Both the position numbers and the translations under genes were made by a program. The notes beneath the pieces are model-generated. The model worked only from the letters and a program-made list of their open reading frames with translations, was not told where the DNA came from and did no database searches. Positions 9,442 through 18,067 of a DNA stretch of 64,000 bases are shown here, piece by piece. Origin of the DNA: Prevotella denticola. Its GTDB lineage: Bacteria; Bacteroidota; Bacteroidia; Bacteroidales; Bacteroidaceae. How positions within the stretch are numbered: the first letter of the stretch is position 1; each line of letters opens with the position of its first letter. Location of the stretch: contig NZ_UGTM01000001.1 of NCBI RefSeq assembly GCF_900454835.1, forward strand, positions 1,798,501 to 1,862,500, given 5' to 3'.

Positions 9442-9978
9442 CTACTTTTTTAAGTTTTCCCTTTCCGTCTGGAGGAAGTCGTAAAGTGCCTGGCGAATAG
9501 ACCGGAGACCGAACTGCTCGGTATGAACCTCGTCCAGCGGCATCCATATTGCCTCGTCTACATCATCTGCAGCCTTGAGAACGGTCTCGTCCTCCACGCT
9601 GCAGATGAAGAAGGCATCGAGTGTGGGAATGTCGAATCCACTGTAACGGTACTTGTTCGGAAGCGAACAGAAATAACGTTTTTCCTTGATAACGAGGTTG
9701 GTCTCCTCCTTTATCTCGCGCGAAAGTGACTCTCCGATGGTTTCTCCGATGTCGCAGAATCCGCCGGGAAGGTCCAGTGTTCCGCGTCCCGGATCAAGTT
9801 TCCGGCGCGTTACGAGCAGCTCACCTTTGCCGTTCAGGATGAATGCCGCCACTGACGAGCTGGGGTTCAGGAAATACTCAAAGCCGCAGCTCTCGCAGCG
9901 TTTGCTTTTCTCGTTCTGCTCCACGAAATGTCTGCTTCCGCATACGGGGCAATACTGGAACTTGTCTAATACGTGCAT
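9442..9978 (-). CDS. NUDIX hydrolase with N-terminal zinc ribbon
   Basis: This 178-residue protein starts MHVLDKFQYCPVCG. The frame is open for about 140 further codons upstream, but that part has no homology. A zinc ribbon is formed by Cys10, Cys13, Cys28 and Cys31. The Nudix box spans residues 73-95 (GFCDIGETIGESLSREIKEE), with the usual Gly near its end replaced by Asn94. Zinc-ribbon NUDIX proteins include NudC-type NAD or deNADding enzymes, but this one is shorter. It lacks the NudC SQPWPFPxS motif, so the substrate (a nucleoside diphosphate derivative) is open. It is transcribed away from the esterase gene, with a 334-bp gap between the two starts. Confidence 0.85.
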   Translation of the reverse strand: MHVLDKFQYCPVCGSRHFVEQNEKSKRCESCGFEYFLNPSSSVAAFILNGKGELLVTRRKLDPGRGTLDLPGGFCDIGETIGESLSREIKEETNLVIKEKRYFCSLPNKYRYSGFDIPTLDAFFICSVEDETVLKAADDVDEAIWMPLDEVHTEQFGLRSIRQALYDFLQTERENLKK

Positions 9979-10152
9979 ATCGGGTGATGAGTGTTGATGA
10001 ATTGTCTGATGCTGACCAGCATGGCAAAGAACGGTTGTTAACATAAACGCCGAAATCATTAAAATACGTTTACGCCCAATGCCTTTTGTCATTCCATGCT
10101 GCAAATATACTAAAAACTCTAAATATCTACGGCTGAAACCGTATCTTTTTGT

Positions 10153-10160
10153 TAACTTTG
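10153..10160 (+). promoter_or_regulatory. possible -7 box of the esterase gene
   Basis: The sequence TAACTTTG matches TAnnTTTG in the region between the divergent NUDIX and esterase genes. It would give a leader of about 145 bases. The -33 element is not obvious. Confidence 0.4.
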
Positions 10161-10312
10161 CAACAATACGCTTAAAATCACATACTTTCTCCTGCTTCCT
10201 GCTGCAACCGAGACGACATCTTCTTCTTTGGAGACATTGTCGGGAAGTCATGCAGGCCGATGCCGGCAGGGACAATATGTGCGGCGGACAAGAAACAAAA
10301 ACAGAGTACAGA

Positions 10313-11137
10313 ATGAAATTCAGAAAACTTTTCCTTGCAATCGGACTGGCTGCTGTCTGCACGACAGTGTCTGCCCAGAGTTCTTTCGAAGTCAAGCTTT
10401 ACAGCGGACAGCCGCCTTACACCAACGGCGATTCAAGAGACACTGCCAAGGTGCGCGTCTTCCTGCCTATGGAGAAAGAGGCCACGGGACGTGCCGTAGT
10501 CATCTGTCCGGGCGGTGCCTATGAGACGCTGTCGATGGAGAAAGAAGGCTACGACTGGGGAGAGTTCTTCCAGAACCAGGGCATTGCGGCCATCGTGCTG
10601 AAGTACCGTATGCCGCACGGCAACCCCGATGTCCCCGTATCGGATGCCGAACAGGCAATGAGACTGGTCCGCATAAATGCTGCAAGCTGGAAGATCAGCC
10701 GAAACGACATCGGCATCATGGGATTCTCCGCAGGCGGACATCTTGCAGCGACGATTGCGACGAGAAGTCTCGGCGAGGCGAAGCCGAACTTCCAGATACT
10801 GTTCTATCCGGTCATCTCCATGCTGGAAGGTTACGGCCACGACCGAAGCCGGACCAACTTCCTGGGACAGCATCCCGGCAAGCGCGACGAGAAGAAATAC
10901 AGTGCTGACATGAACGTGAGCCGTGTCACGCCACGTGCTTTCATTGCCCTCAGCGATGACGACGATACCGTTCCGCCGGCAAACGGCGTGAACTATTACA
11001 GCGAACTCTATCGCAACGATGTCCGTGCCTCGCTCCATGTCTATCCCGGCGGCGGTCATGGCTGGGGCAGCAAGATCGGCTTCCGCTATCACGAAGAGAT
11101 GATGATGGACCTGAAAGCATGGCTCAAGAGCTTCTAA
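10313..11137 (+). CDS. exported alpha/beta-hydrolase, carbohydrate esterase-like
   Basis: This 274-residue secreted hydrolase resembles the BD-FAE / acetyl-xylan-esterase-like group. The start MKFRKLFLAIGLAAVC gives a clean signal peptide ending at VSAQ; the frame is open upstream, but that part is not signal-like. The oxyanion-hole segment is VVICPGGAY. The nucleophile elbow is GFSAGG (Ser139). The acid is probably in SDDDDTVPP (about Asp218), and the histidine is His249 in GGGHGWG. Such enzymes remove acetyl or other acyl groups from polysaccharides in the periplasm. It stands alone, converging on the wbqC-like gene with a shared terminator between them. The ester it cuts cannot be told from sequence. 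Confidence 0.85.
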   Translation: MKFRKLFLAIGLAAVCTTVSAQSSFEVKLYSGQPPYTNGDSRDTAKVRVFLPMEKEATGRAVVICPGGAYETLSMEKEGYDWGEFFQNQGIAAIVLKYRMPHGNPDVPVSDAEQAMRLVRINAASWKISRNDIGIMGFSAGGHLAATIATRSLGEAKPNFQILFYPVISMLEGYGHDRSRTNFLGQHPGKRDEKKYSADMNVSRVTPRAFIALSDDDDTVPPANGVNYYSELYRNDVRASLHVYPGGGHGWGSKIGFRYHEEMMMDLKAWLKSF

Positions 11138-11250
11138 GAGCAAGAAGGACCTGTCTGCCACAGTCCATGGTCCTCGGACGGTCTCTCCCGACATCATCTC
11201 GCTGTTGCCGTCCATCCGCATAAAGTGTGAAAGTTTTTCCATCCTGAAAA

Positions 11251-11297
11251 AGACAATCCCCACGAAGACGAACATTCGTTTTCGCGGGGATTGCTCT
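11251..11297. terminator. bidirectional terminator hairpin
   Basis: Arms at 11255-11272 and 11275-11292 pair with two mismatches (AATCCCC against GGGGATT outermost). A-rich sequence lies on the left and T-rich sequence on the right. The hairpin sits between the convergent esterase and wbqC-like genes, so it can serve both. Confidence 0.75.
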
Positions 11298-11372
11298 TTT
11301 ATGAAGCTCCCCAATGCACAGGAGACAACTGTGTCGCAAGGCAAGCCGGAAGGGAAAGACTGCACGGCCCAT

Positions 11373-12044
11373 CTACAGATACAGAACACTCTCATTTCCC
11401 TCGTTGAACAGCAGGTCGAGGATGCTGAGGTTAGGCTGGAATCCGAATTTCTGCTGATAGACCTGATAGTACCTGCGGGGCACAAAGTCCGGGTCTGCCC
11501 CCGGGTGCTTCGGACGGATTACCTCTCTGTAATCATCGGTTCCGTCGGGAGACACCGTCTCATAGGTGTCCGTGCGGCGCATACAGGGCATAATATCGAT
11601 AAGTTCGCACATCTTGAGCGTTATCTCCCAGTTGAAATCATAGAGGAAAGTCCACTTCCGCTCAAAGAAGGGGCGTATATCGTCCGCATAAAACTCGAAA
11701 AAAGGACTCTCACCGTAAGCGGACTGCAACGCATTCCAGTGCTGGTGCCGCCAGTTGGCATGGTCGCTGATGCGTACTTCCTTCATCTGACACTTCAGGC
11801 CGACGAACTTCTCCACAGGGACAGAGAGCGTCTGCGGGCCGTTGGCCGCCGCAATCACACAACGGTTCCGGTAGGTCTGCTTGACGAAGTTGTCGTGCTG
11901 CTCGATCAGGCAGACATCATAGCGGTTCAGCTTCTGATACCACTGGATGGGGGCGAAATAAGCGGAAGACAGCAAGGCCTCCCCAAGCGCTTCCGAAGGA
12001 GGGGATGCAGGATTACCGTTGTTGCCGTTGTCAGGATATATCAT
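11373..12044 (-). CDS. WbqC-like family protein
   Basis: This 223-residue protein matches the WbqC-like family: LLSSAYFAPIQWYQKL, then EQHDNFVKQTYRNRC, and later W-rich HANWRHQHWNALQSAYG. Family members sit in polysaccharide or LPS gene clusters or, in Bacteroidota, near lepB; their biochemical role is not settled. Homologous sequence begins only at LLSSAYF. The preceding residues (SPPSEALGEA) are coded by a dispersed GC-rich repeat at 11974-12004. The family start may therefore be the TTG at 11975 (200 residues), with the ATG at 12044 supplied after the repeat arrived. It follows lepB on the same strand, about 145 bp downstream. Confidence 0.85.
   Translation of the reverse strand: MIYPDNGNNGNPASPPSEALGEALLSSAYFAPIQWYQKLNRYDVCLIEQHDNFVKQTYRNRCVIAAANGPQTLSVPVEKFVGLKCQMKEVRISDHANWRHQHWNALQSAYGESPFFEFYADDIRPFFERKWTFLYDFNWEITLKMCELIDIMPCMRRTDTYETVSPDGTDDYREVIRPKHPGADPDFVPRRYYQVYQQKFGFQPNLSILDLLFNEGNESVLYL
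11974..12004. repeat. GC-rich 31-bp repeat, copy inside the wbqC-like gene
   Basis: This segment matches the reverse complement of 12158-12189 at 26 of 32 positions. It carries the core CCTCCCC...GAAGGAGGGG. It codes for SPPSEALGEA at the N-terminus of the WbqC-like protein. Confidence 0.7.
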
Positions 12045-12111
12045 GGGGACTTTGCCGATTCAAGGAGACACAGGGTGTCCCTGCTTTACTGCCAAGAAAA
12101 ACAAAACAAAA

Positions 12112-12189
12112 GGAGGGGATGTGCATCATCTTCACCAGACAATGACAATTTGCACATCCCCTCCTTCTGAGGCGCTCGGGGAGGCTTCC
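12112..12189. repeat. hairpin plus GC-rich repeat copy abutting lepB
   Basis: A perfect 14-bp inverted repeat (12112-12125 with 12151-12164, GGAGGGGATGTGCA and its complement) is joined to a second copy of the GC-rich repeat (12158-12189). That copy ends directly before the lepB stop codon. It is inverted relative to the copy at 11974. The structure may also act as a transcription barrier between lepB and the wbqC-like gene. Confidence 0.65.
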
Positions 12190-13719
12190 CTATTTGATGT
12201 TGCCCACCCAGTTGAACAGTCGGTGCCAGCGGATGCCGCCGAGACCCTTGCGGTCAGGGTCGCTCGACCACCAGATGAACAGCGGCTTTCCCACAATGTG
12301 ATCTTCCGGAACGAAGCCCCAGTAGCGGCTGTCGGCAGAGTTGTGGCGGTTGTCACCCATCATCCAGTAGTAGTCCATCTTGAAGGTATAGCTGCCGGCA
12401 GGCTTTCCGTTGATGTAGATGCGGCCGTTCCTTACCTGCAGATCGTTCTTCTCATACACCTTGATGCAACGCTCATAGACGGGGAGGTTCTGCAGTGTGA
12501 GTGCGATGGACTTGCCTTTGGCAGGAATCCATATCGGTCCGTAGTTGTCGCGTGTCCAGCCCGTAAAGCCGTTGAGCGGATAATAAGGACCGGAATAGAG
12601 GTCCTTGTCCGTCACCGGCCGCATCGACTTCACCAGTCCCTCGCGCTTCAGTTCGGCGGCGGCACGCTTCGTCAGCGGCATATAGCCGTCATACTGGAGT
12701 ACAGCATTGTTGAGTACCTGGCCCTGGTCCAGGTCATAGCCATGCAGACGGGCGAGGCTCTGCACGTCCTCCGCACTGATTTCGAAGTCCTTGCGGAGGT
12801 CATCGAACCGTTCGCCGAGGAGGTCGGCTGCGGTAATGTTGTTGAACTTGACAAAGTACGTATACTGCACCTTCTCCGGCTCCTTGTTTGGCTTTCCGTC
12901 AAGATAAACGATTCTGTTCCGGATCTGCAGGGTCTGCCCCGGCAGGCCGACACAACGCTTGACGTAGTTCTCGCGGCGGTCGGTCGGACGCCAGTCCAAC
13001 GGTCCGTAAGTCCCGGCATTCTTGATGATATAAGCCCTGCCCGTGGCATAGGCCTTTCCGTAGAAGGCACGCTGCTGGAGGGTTGTCATTGCCGACAGGT
13101 TGATGCCGGGATTCTGCTGTGCAAGGAAGTTCTCGCCCATGGTGTAGGCATCATGATAGAAGTCATTACCCTGATAGGCCGGTTCGCTCATGATGGTGTC
13201 ACCGGCCGGGAAGTTGAAGACGACAATATCATTCAGCTGCACCTTTCCCAAACCCTTCACACGGCGGTAGTCCCAGTGCGGCCAGGCAATATAGCTCTTC
13301 GTGTTGATGATGGGAAGTGTGTGCTGCGTCAGCGGCATGGTCAGCGGCGTTTCCGGTATGCGGGGCCCATAGCTTACCTTCGACACGAAGAGGTAATCGC
13401 CCGTGAGGAGCGACTTCTCAAGCGATGAAGACGGAATGACGTAGTTCTGGAAGAAGAAGAGATTGATAAAGTAGACCGCCACCAGTGCGAACACCAGTGC
13501 ATCTACCCATCCCATCACGAAACGGACCGGCCCTTCGGTATCCTTCCACCACTGCCAGCGGATTTTCTTCGTGATGTACACATCGAAGATGAAAGGAACG
13601 ACCAACAGTCCCCACCAGCTCTTGACCCATAAAAGGAAGAGGAGGTAGAGAACAAGAACACAAATAAACTTTGCCCATTGCTTCTTGGGGTTGAGGGCTG
13701 CTTTTTCTTTATCAATCAT
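12190..13719 (-). CDS. lepB: signal peptidase I
   Basis: The enzyme cleaves signal peptides of exported proteins at the inner membrane. I chose the ATG at 13719 (MIDKEKAALNPKKQWAKF), giving 509 residues, the large form seen in Bacteroidota. Two hydrophobic segments at about 17-49 and 66-92 anchor it. The catalytic serine is Ser99 in VIPSSSLEKSLLTGD, and the general-base lysine is Lys254 in NYVKRCVGLPG. Later conserved blocks are YWMMGDNRHNSADSRYWGFV and GKPLFIWWSSD. Insertions between the Ser and Lys boxes account for the length. It lies between dapB and the wbqC-like gene, all on the minus strand. A GC-rich repeat touches its stop codon. Confidence 0.96.
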   Translation of the reverse strand: MIDKEKAALNPKKQWAKFICVLVLYLLFLLWVKSWWGLLVVPFIFDVYITKKIRWQWWKDTEGPVRFVMGWVDALVFALVAVYFINLFFFQNYVIPSSSLEKSLLTGDYLFVSKVSYGPRIPETPLTMPLTQHTLPIINTKSYIAWPHWDYRRVKGLGKVQLNDIVVFNFPAGDTIMSEPAYQGNDFYHDAYTMGENFLAQQNPGINLSAMTTLQQRAFYGKAYATGRAYIIKNAGTYGPLDWRPTDRRENYVKRCVGLPGQTLQIRNRIVYLDGKPNKEPEKVQYTYFVKFNNITAADLLGERFDDLRKDFEISAEDVQSLARLHGYDLDQGQVLNNAVLQYDGYMPLTKRAAAELKREGLVKSMRPVTDKDLYSGPYYPLNGFTGWTRDNYGPIWIPAKGKSIALTLQNLPVYERCIKVYEKNDLQVRNGRIYINGKPAGSYTFKMDYYWMMGDNRHNSADSRYWGFVPEDHIVGKPLFIWWSSDPDRKGLGGIRWHRLFNWVGNIK

Positions 13720-13810
13720 ATTGGGAATGTCTTTATGCGATGATAAGTGATGATGAGAGGGGAATAGGCGATGACAGGTGCTTGACAGACGGGGAACCAG
13801 GTGCTGGGGT

Positions 13811-14566
13811 TCAGAAACGGAACAGATCGCTTGTCGTGAGCAGGCCAGAGTGATCCTTGGTGTATTCAGCAGCCAGGACAGCACCGAGTGCAAATCCCTT
13901 GCGGCTGTGGGCATCGTGGGTGATGGTAATCTTGTCGGCCTCGGAATCATAACTGATGCTGTGGATGCCCGGCACCTCATCCCGACGGATGGAAGCGATG
14001 GGCAGCTCGTCCGGAGCGACCTTGTTGCTGCCGCTCTCCGTGCCGTCGGCTGCGTGCTGGAAGCCCTTTATCCATTTGTCCTTGCGGTCGAGGCGGTCGA
14101 TGATGTCCTCTGCAAGCGTGATGGCTGTCCCCGACGGTGCATCGAGCTTATGGACATGGTGTACCTCCTCCATCTCGACATCATACTGCGGAAATCCGTT
14201 CATGATTTTCGCCAGATAACGGTTGACGGCCGAGAAGATGGCCACGCCGATGGAGAAATTGCTTGCCCAGAAGAGCGTCTGTCCGCCTTCCGAACACATC
14301 TTCTCTACGTCTGCCTTGTGGTCCTGCATCCATCCCGTAGAGCCGCTGACAACCTTCACATTATGTGCAAAGGCACGCTGGTAGTTGCCGAAGGCAGCCG
14401 TAGGATTGGTAAATTCTATGGCGACATCGGCCGAGGCGAACGCAGGAGAATCAAAGTCCTCTATGTTGTCAACATCAATGATACTTACGATTTCGTGGCC
14501 ACGGTCACGGGCAATCTGCTCGATCATGTGCCCCATCTTGCCGTAACCGATCAATGCTATTTTCAT
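13811..14566 (-). CDS. dapB: 4-hydroxy-tetrahydrodipicolinate reductase
   Basis: DapB reduces 4-hydroxy-tetrahydrodipicolinate with NAD(P)H in lysine and diaminopimelate synthesis. The Rossmann motif is IALIGYGKMG at the N-terminus, and EFTNPTA follows in the cofactor domain. The catalytic site is EEVHHVHKLDAPSGTA (His136, His137, Lys140). At 251 residues it has normal length. It is the first gene of a minus-strand run dapB-lepB-wbqC-like, 91 bp upstream of lepB. A promoter with both Bacteroidota elements lies directly upstream. Confidence 0.96.
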   Translation of the reverse strand: MKIALIGYGKMGHMIEQIARDRGHEIVSIIDVDNIEDFDSPAFASADVAIEFTNPTAAFGNYQRAFAHNVKVVSGSTGWMQDHKADVEKMCSEGGQTLFWASNFSIGVAIFSAVNRYLAKIMNGFPQYDVEMEEVHHVHKLDAPSGTAITLAEDIIDRLDRKDKWIKGFQHAADGTESGSNKVAPDELPIASIRRDEVPGIHSISYDSEADKITITHDAHSRKGFALGAVLAAEYTKDHSGLLTTSDLFRF

Positions 14567-14589
14567 AATCAGTCTGGATTAAAACATTG

Positions 14590-14620
14590 CAAAGGTAGCT
14601 GATTTGCGGCATAAAACAAA
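14590..14620 (-). promoter_or_regulatory. dapB promoter
   Basis: On the minus strand the -7 box is TACCTTTG (14590-14597) and the -33 box is TTTG (14617-14620), separated by 19 bp. Both match the Bacteroidota consensus. The start codon follows about 24 bases downstream. Confidence 0.7.
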
Positions 14621-14969
14621 ATAAGTTTACGTATTTTATATGGGCTTGCTCTGAAAATCCCACGTTGGACTTTTATTGATAGGAACATTGTCTGTCCTTC
14701 GAGTCCTTCTGCTTTTATAGGGTATATCCTGTTCGCCTGAAAGGGGGAGAAAACAGCAAAGACTATCTGTAGGACCTGCCTGTAACCTGTAAGATGTATG
14801 CAGGTTTACAAATCCGACTTCCATCTGTCTGCGGGTACGGAAAACGTGATTTTCATATAAGTAGACATTATCAACAGCAGTTAAAACAAGCTCTGAAAAC
14901 CGTCAACCAAGTTTAAATGCAGGATGAAAAGCAGTCAAACGGAAATATTGAACTACAAATAGAAAAGTC

Positions 14970-15053
14970 TTCCCGATGGCCGGGAATGGCGTTCCCAACG
15001 CCTGGGAATCGGATTCCAGATGCCTGGGAACGGCATTCCCAACCGGTTGGGAA
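14970..15053. repeat. 22-bp tandem dyad array, family A copy 1
   Basis: Four units start at 14970, 14992, 15014 and 15036, exactly 22 bp apart. Each is TTCCC-N7/8-GGGAA followed by about 5 bases of spacer. The last is the perfect palindrome TTCCCAACCGGTTGGGAA. A second array of the same family lies at 25211-25286. Confidence 0.85.
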
Positions 15054-15408
15054 TGCTCCATTGCAGTCAGGCCGACACTTGTATGGGAGAGTCGGGCTTG
15101 CTCCCTGTACACACCTTTTACACTGCTCCTGGCTTTGGAGACGGAAGTTCCCTGCATCCCGACCGATTACGCTGCGTACATATATGAATGCCCGACTACC
15201 GGCAATGCGCAAAGCAACTATATGCTGCTTCCGCATCCAACGTTCCATCTCCCCATGCAAAACAGACGGGGGCAGATGCAGCCCGTCTCCACTTGCCTCT
15301 GCAAAGGCTGGAAGACAGTGCGGCATCTGCCCCTATCCTATTACTATGGACATAACAGCTGAAAGGAGGGATGTCAATACTCCCTGCCCTCGCGCAGATA
15401 TATCAATT

Positions 15409-16605
15409 CTACTTCAGTGCGGCCTTTTTCTGCTTCACATAACTGCCGAAGACGCGGTCGACCTCCGCACGCTGTTCCCTGTCAAGCGTATCGTTCGCCT
15501 GGATCAGCCCGCGGTAGTAAACCTTGATGGCCTTTGACAGCTTCGTCCTGTCCGATGCGTTCTTCTCAAAGATACGGTCCAGGTCCTTGTAGAGAGCCGG
15601 CTTCATCGTGTTCATAAAGGCAAGTTTTCCTGTCGCAGGCGCCTCTTCTACCGATGCGGCACTGTCGGGCTGTGCAGCAGACTTCACACTGACCGTGTCT
15701 TCCGGAGCTTTTTCGGCATCCGACTTGAAGATGGAAGCCACATCAATCTTTCCAACCTGTTCTGCCAATATACCGCCGTAGTTGTAAATCAGCACGCCAA
15801 GAACAAGCACGGCGACGACTATCACGCCGGCCATGACGGTGCCTTTGCCTATCTTCGGCATCGTGAAGGAAGAGCCTTCGTGGTTGAGGTCGGCAAGGAA
15901 CTCGTCGATACTGCCATAACGGTCGCTGCGTTTGAAGGCACAGCAACGCTTGATGACCTCGCTGTAGGCCAGTGTCAGCCCCATCACCTTCATGATGGTT
16001 CCGAGCGAATAGATGTCGGCAGTAGCGTCGGCAGACATCGTCTCGTCCTTCAGTTCCGGAGCCATGAAGCGTGTCGTGTCGGCTGTCGGCTTCACTTCGT
16101 CGAGAGCAAGCACGCTGAAGTCGATGAGCTTCACACGGTCGCCCTGACTGGTGACCAGCACGTTGGACGGCTTCAGGTTGCGGTGGGTGACACCCTGATT
16201 GTGGGCGTAGCGCAGGGCATCGGCAATCTGGTTGATGATGGCGATTTTTTCGTCATCGGTGTGCTGTTCCCTGAGGTAAGCCTGCAAGGTACGTCCTTCT
16301 ACGCACTCTTCCTCTATGCAGAGTCCGTAGCCGTCTACTTCTACCAGTCCCTGGTAGCGCACTATACCGGAATGGTTGAGGCGCTGGCACTGCTTGAATT
16401 CACGCTTCAGGGCGTTACGGTACAGCGTCCGGTTGCGGTATTCTTCTTTCAGTGCCTTCAACACTACGGGCTGGTCGCCCTTGCGGCACTTCACAATCAT
16501 GCAGTATCCCTGGGACGGGATGACGGTGTATTCGGTACAACTTGCCTTTACAGGTGCATCCGCCGTCTGTGCCGGCTCGTCGGCAGAAAGTTTGTTCTCG
16601 CTCAT
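15409..16605 (-). CDS. membrane protein with degenerate Ser/Thr kinase domain
   Basis: This 398-residue protein starts at MSENKLSADE; upstream codons code for hydrophobic non-family sequence. The kinase-like domain spans residues 27-245: ATP-anchoring Lys50 (VVLKALK), catalytic loop HRNLKPSN (141-148), metal-binding motif DFS (162-164) and MAPEL (181-185). The catalytic Asp of HRD is Asn143, DFG is DFS, and the glycine loop is poor. It may therefore bind nucleotide but catalyse weakly or not at all. One transmembrane helix (about 250-272, IVVAVLVLGVLIY) is followed by an acidic linker and a C-terminal domain rich in Lys and Asp, presumably periplasmic. It is divergent from the small exported peptide gene. 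Confidence 0.8.
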   Translation of the reverse strand: MSENKLSADEPAQTADAPVKASCTEYTVIPSQGYCMIVKCRKGDQPVVLKALKEEYRNRTLYRNALKREFKQCQRLNHSGIVRYQGLVEVDGYGLCIEEECVEGRTLQAYLREQHTDDEKIAIINQIADALRYAHNQGVTHRNLKPSNVLVTSQGDRVKLIDFSVLALDEVKPTADTTRFMAPELKDETMSADATADIYSLGTIMKVMGLTLAYSEVIKRCCAFKRSDRYGSIDEFLADLNHEGSSFTMPKIGKGTVMAGVIVVAVLVLGVLIYNYGGILAEQVGKIDVASIFKSDAEKAPEDTVSVKSAAQPDSAASVEEAPATGKLAFMNTMKPALYKDLDRIFEKNASDRTKLSKAIKVYYRGLIQANDTLDREQRAEVDRVFGSYVKQKKAALK

Positions 16606-16925
16606 CAGTATCAATAGGTTTAAAAACGTACTGTTATCTATGTCTGGTGGCAAAATTAGCAAAAAAAAATGAGACAAGACAGAAAAAGACAACTTAAAAC
16701 ACCCTATTACAATCTTTCTCATTTTACAGCATGAAAGAAACACAACCGCACCAAAAAGTTAAAAGTCACAAAAAATATTAAAGAGACTTGTGTTTTTTTC
16801 TTTTAATACGTATTTTTGTACAAAAATAGGAAAGCCTTAATTTAAACAATCAAAGAATGCTATAGCTATAGTATCGTGAGGATACCTCACATAGATTTAA
16901 ACAACAACCCTTTAACTTTTAAAAC
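16606..16925. other. divergent intergenic region with promoter
   Basis: This AT-rich stretch separates the kinase-like gene (minus) from the small exported peptide gene (plus). It holds a good plus-strand promoter (16787-16818) and a leader of about 100 bases. No other gene is seen. Confidence 0.55.
16787..16818 (+). promoter_or_regulatory. promoter of the small-peptide/GLPGLI/receptor set
   Basis: The -7 box TATTTTTG (16811-16818) matches TAnnTTTG. A -33-like CTTG (16787-16790) stands 20 bp upstream. Confidence 0.55.
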
Positions 16926-17111
16926 ATGAAAAAAATTTTTTTAGTGGCATTACTTGCATTGACAATTGTTCCTGCATCCGCCAAGAGACAGACCAATGTC
17001 GTAGAAGTACACACATCCTGTGGCATTGTCGCACACATTGATACCTGTAGAGGGAGTCTAGAAGATGTCATGAAACAGGTAGAGGCAATAGACGATGTGC
17101 TCTGTGGATAA
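16926..17111 (+). CDS. small exported cysteine-containing peptide
   Basis: This 61-residue protein has a clear signal peptide (MKKIFLVALLALTIVPASA). The mature part of about 42 residues contains three Cys (HTSCGIVAHIDTCRG and a C-terminal VLCG). I do not recognise a family. It has its own promoter and is followed by a hairpin at 17137-17171. The GLPGLI gene begins 91 bp after its stop, and a TonB-dependent receptor comes next. It could be a secreted peptide or a periplasmic partner of these two proteins; that is inference from position only. The clean signal peptide and the separate promoter make it very likely a real gene. Confidence 0.7.
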   Translation: MKKIFLVALLALTIVPASAKRQTNVVEVHTSCGIVAHIDTCRGSLEDVMKQVEAIDDVLCG

Positions 17112-17136
17112 AATAGAATTATCCAACTCAGAATCA

Positions 17137-17171
17137 AGAACGGGCTTGGATTTTTCCAAAGCCTGTTCTTC
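17137..17171 (+). terminator. hairpin between small peptide gene and GLPGLI gene
   Basis: Arms of about 15 bases (AAGAACGGGCTTGGA and TCCAAAGCCTGTTCTT) pair almost perfectly around a T4 loop. There is only a short T stretch afterwards. It may attenuate transcription, so that the peptide is made in excess over the downstream proteins. Confidence 0.5.
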
Positions 17172-17202
17172 GACAATACCATAACATTAAAGATTCATCC
17201 AA

Positions 17203-18063
17203 ATGAAGAAGAACATATTCTTATTTCTCTTTCTCGTAAGCACGATCCACCTGCATGGACAGACATTGGATTTCTCCAAGTTAGAAGGCCGGTGGGACAC
17301 GACCAAGACTGTACAATATGAGTCTGCACAATATCAGATTGCTTATGAGTATAAGTATGCGAGAGACGCAAAGTACCCTAATGCCAAGCGGACGGCGACC
17401 ACGATTCTAAGAGTGGGCAGTCGATACACGATGTTCACCGACTATGCCCTGCTGACATTCGATTCTATTTCTGCATCTATTGCAAAGGGAAAGTCGTCTG
17501 CTACATCCTCTGGTCCGAAACTGCTCGGTGCATTGAAGGCTAAGGGATTCAAAGAACTCATCCTGCAAAACAGAAAAGAGAACAACGAGTTTGTCCAACG
17601 CACTGCAGGAGGAATCCAAAGATACCAATATAATGAAGCCATTCCCCAGCTACAGTGGGAACTGCTGGAGGGAGACAGCACGATAGCAGGATACCCGTGC
17701 CGGAAGGCCAGGACAAGGCTTTTCGGACGCGACTACATAGCCTGGTATGCCCCCGATGTGGAGCTTCCCTACGGTCCGTATAAGTTCGGGGGACTGCCCG
17801 GCCTCATCTTCAAAGTGCAGGACACACAGGACAACTTCGTCTTCACGCTGACAGGATTGCAGACTGTAAAGGGCTACGCCCCGATCTACATATACGACAG
17901 AAGTGCCGTGATCAAGAGCAGCCGGAAGGCGGTCAGACAGATGTACAAGAACTATTGCGCAGACCCTTTGAAAGCCTTGACAAGCAACGGAAACGTCACG
18001 GTGGCGGCTGATGCGGCTGCAACGGTGAAAGCAAAACCCTATAATCCCATAGAACTGGAATAA
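17203..18063 (+). CDS. GLPGLI family protein
   Basis: This 286-residue exported protein has a signal peptide (MKKNIFLFLFLVSTIHLHGQ). The family's name-giving motif is at residues 197-202, in AWYAPDVELPYGPYKFGGLP followed by GLI. GLPGLI proteins are confined largely to Bacteroidota and are often next to TonB-dependent receptors; their function is not established. The upstream part contains YDALLTFDS-like strands, and the C-terminal end is enriched in Lys and Ala. The receptor gene begins 4 bases after its stop, so the two are certainly cotranscribed and probably translationally coupled. Confidence 0.9.
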   Translation: MKKNIFLFLFLVSTIHLHGQTLDFSKLEGRWDTTKTVQYESAQYQIAYEYKYARDAKYPNAKRTATTILRVGSRYTMFTDYALLTFDSISASIAKGKSSATSSGPKLLGALKAKGFKELILQNRKENNEFVQRTAGGIQRYQYNEAIPQLQWELLEGDSTIAGYPCRKARTRLFGRDYIAWYAPDVELPYGPYKFGGLPGLIFKVQDTQDNFVFTLTGLQTVKGYAPIYIYDRSAVIKSSRKAVRQMYKNYCADPLKALTSNGNVTVAADAAATVKAKPYNPIELE

Positions 18064-18067
18064 CAGT

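Larger units (their letters stand above)
14567..15408. other. intergenic region between the kinase-like gene and dapB
   Basis: Besides the dapB promoter and the family A array at 14970-15053, I see nothing that looks like a gene. Open frames crossing the array are produced by the repeat itself and show no domain. Confidence 0.55.

Noticed and set aside
14917..15537. Open frame of about 200 codons across the family A array
   Set aside because: The reading frame is kept open by the GC-rich 22-bp repeat and by antisense of the kinase-like gene. It has no domain or promoter.
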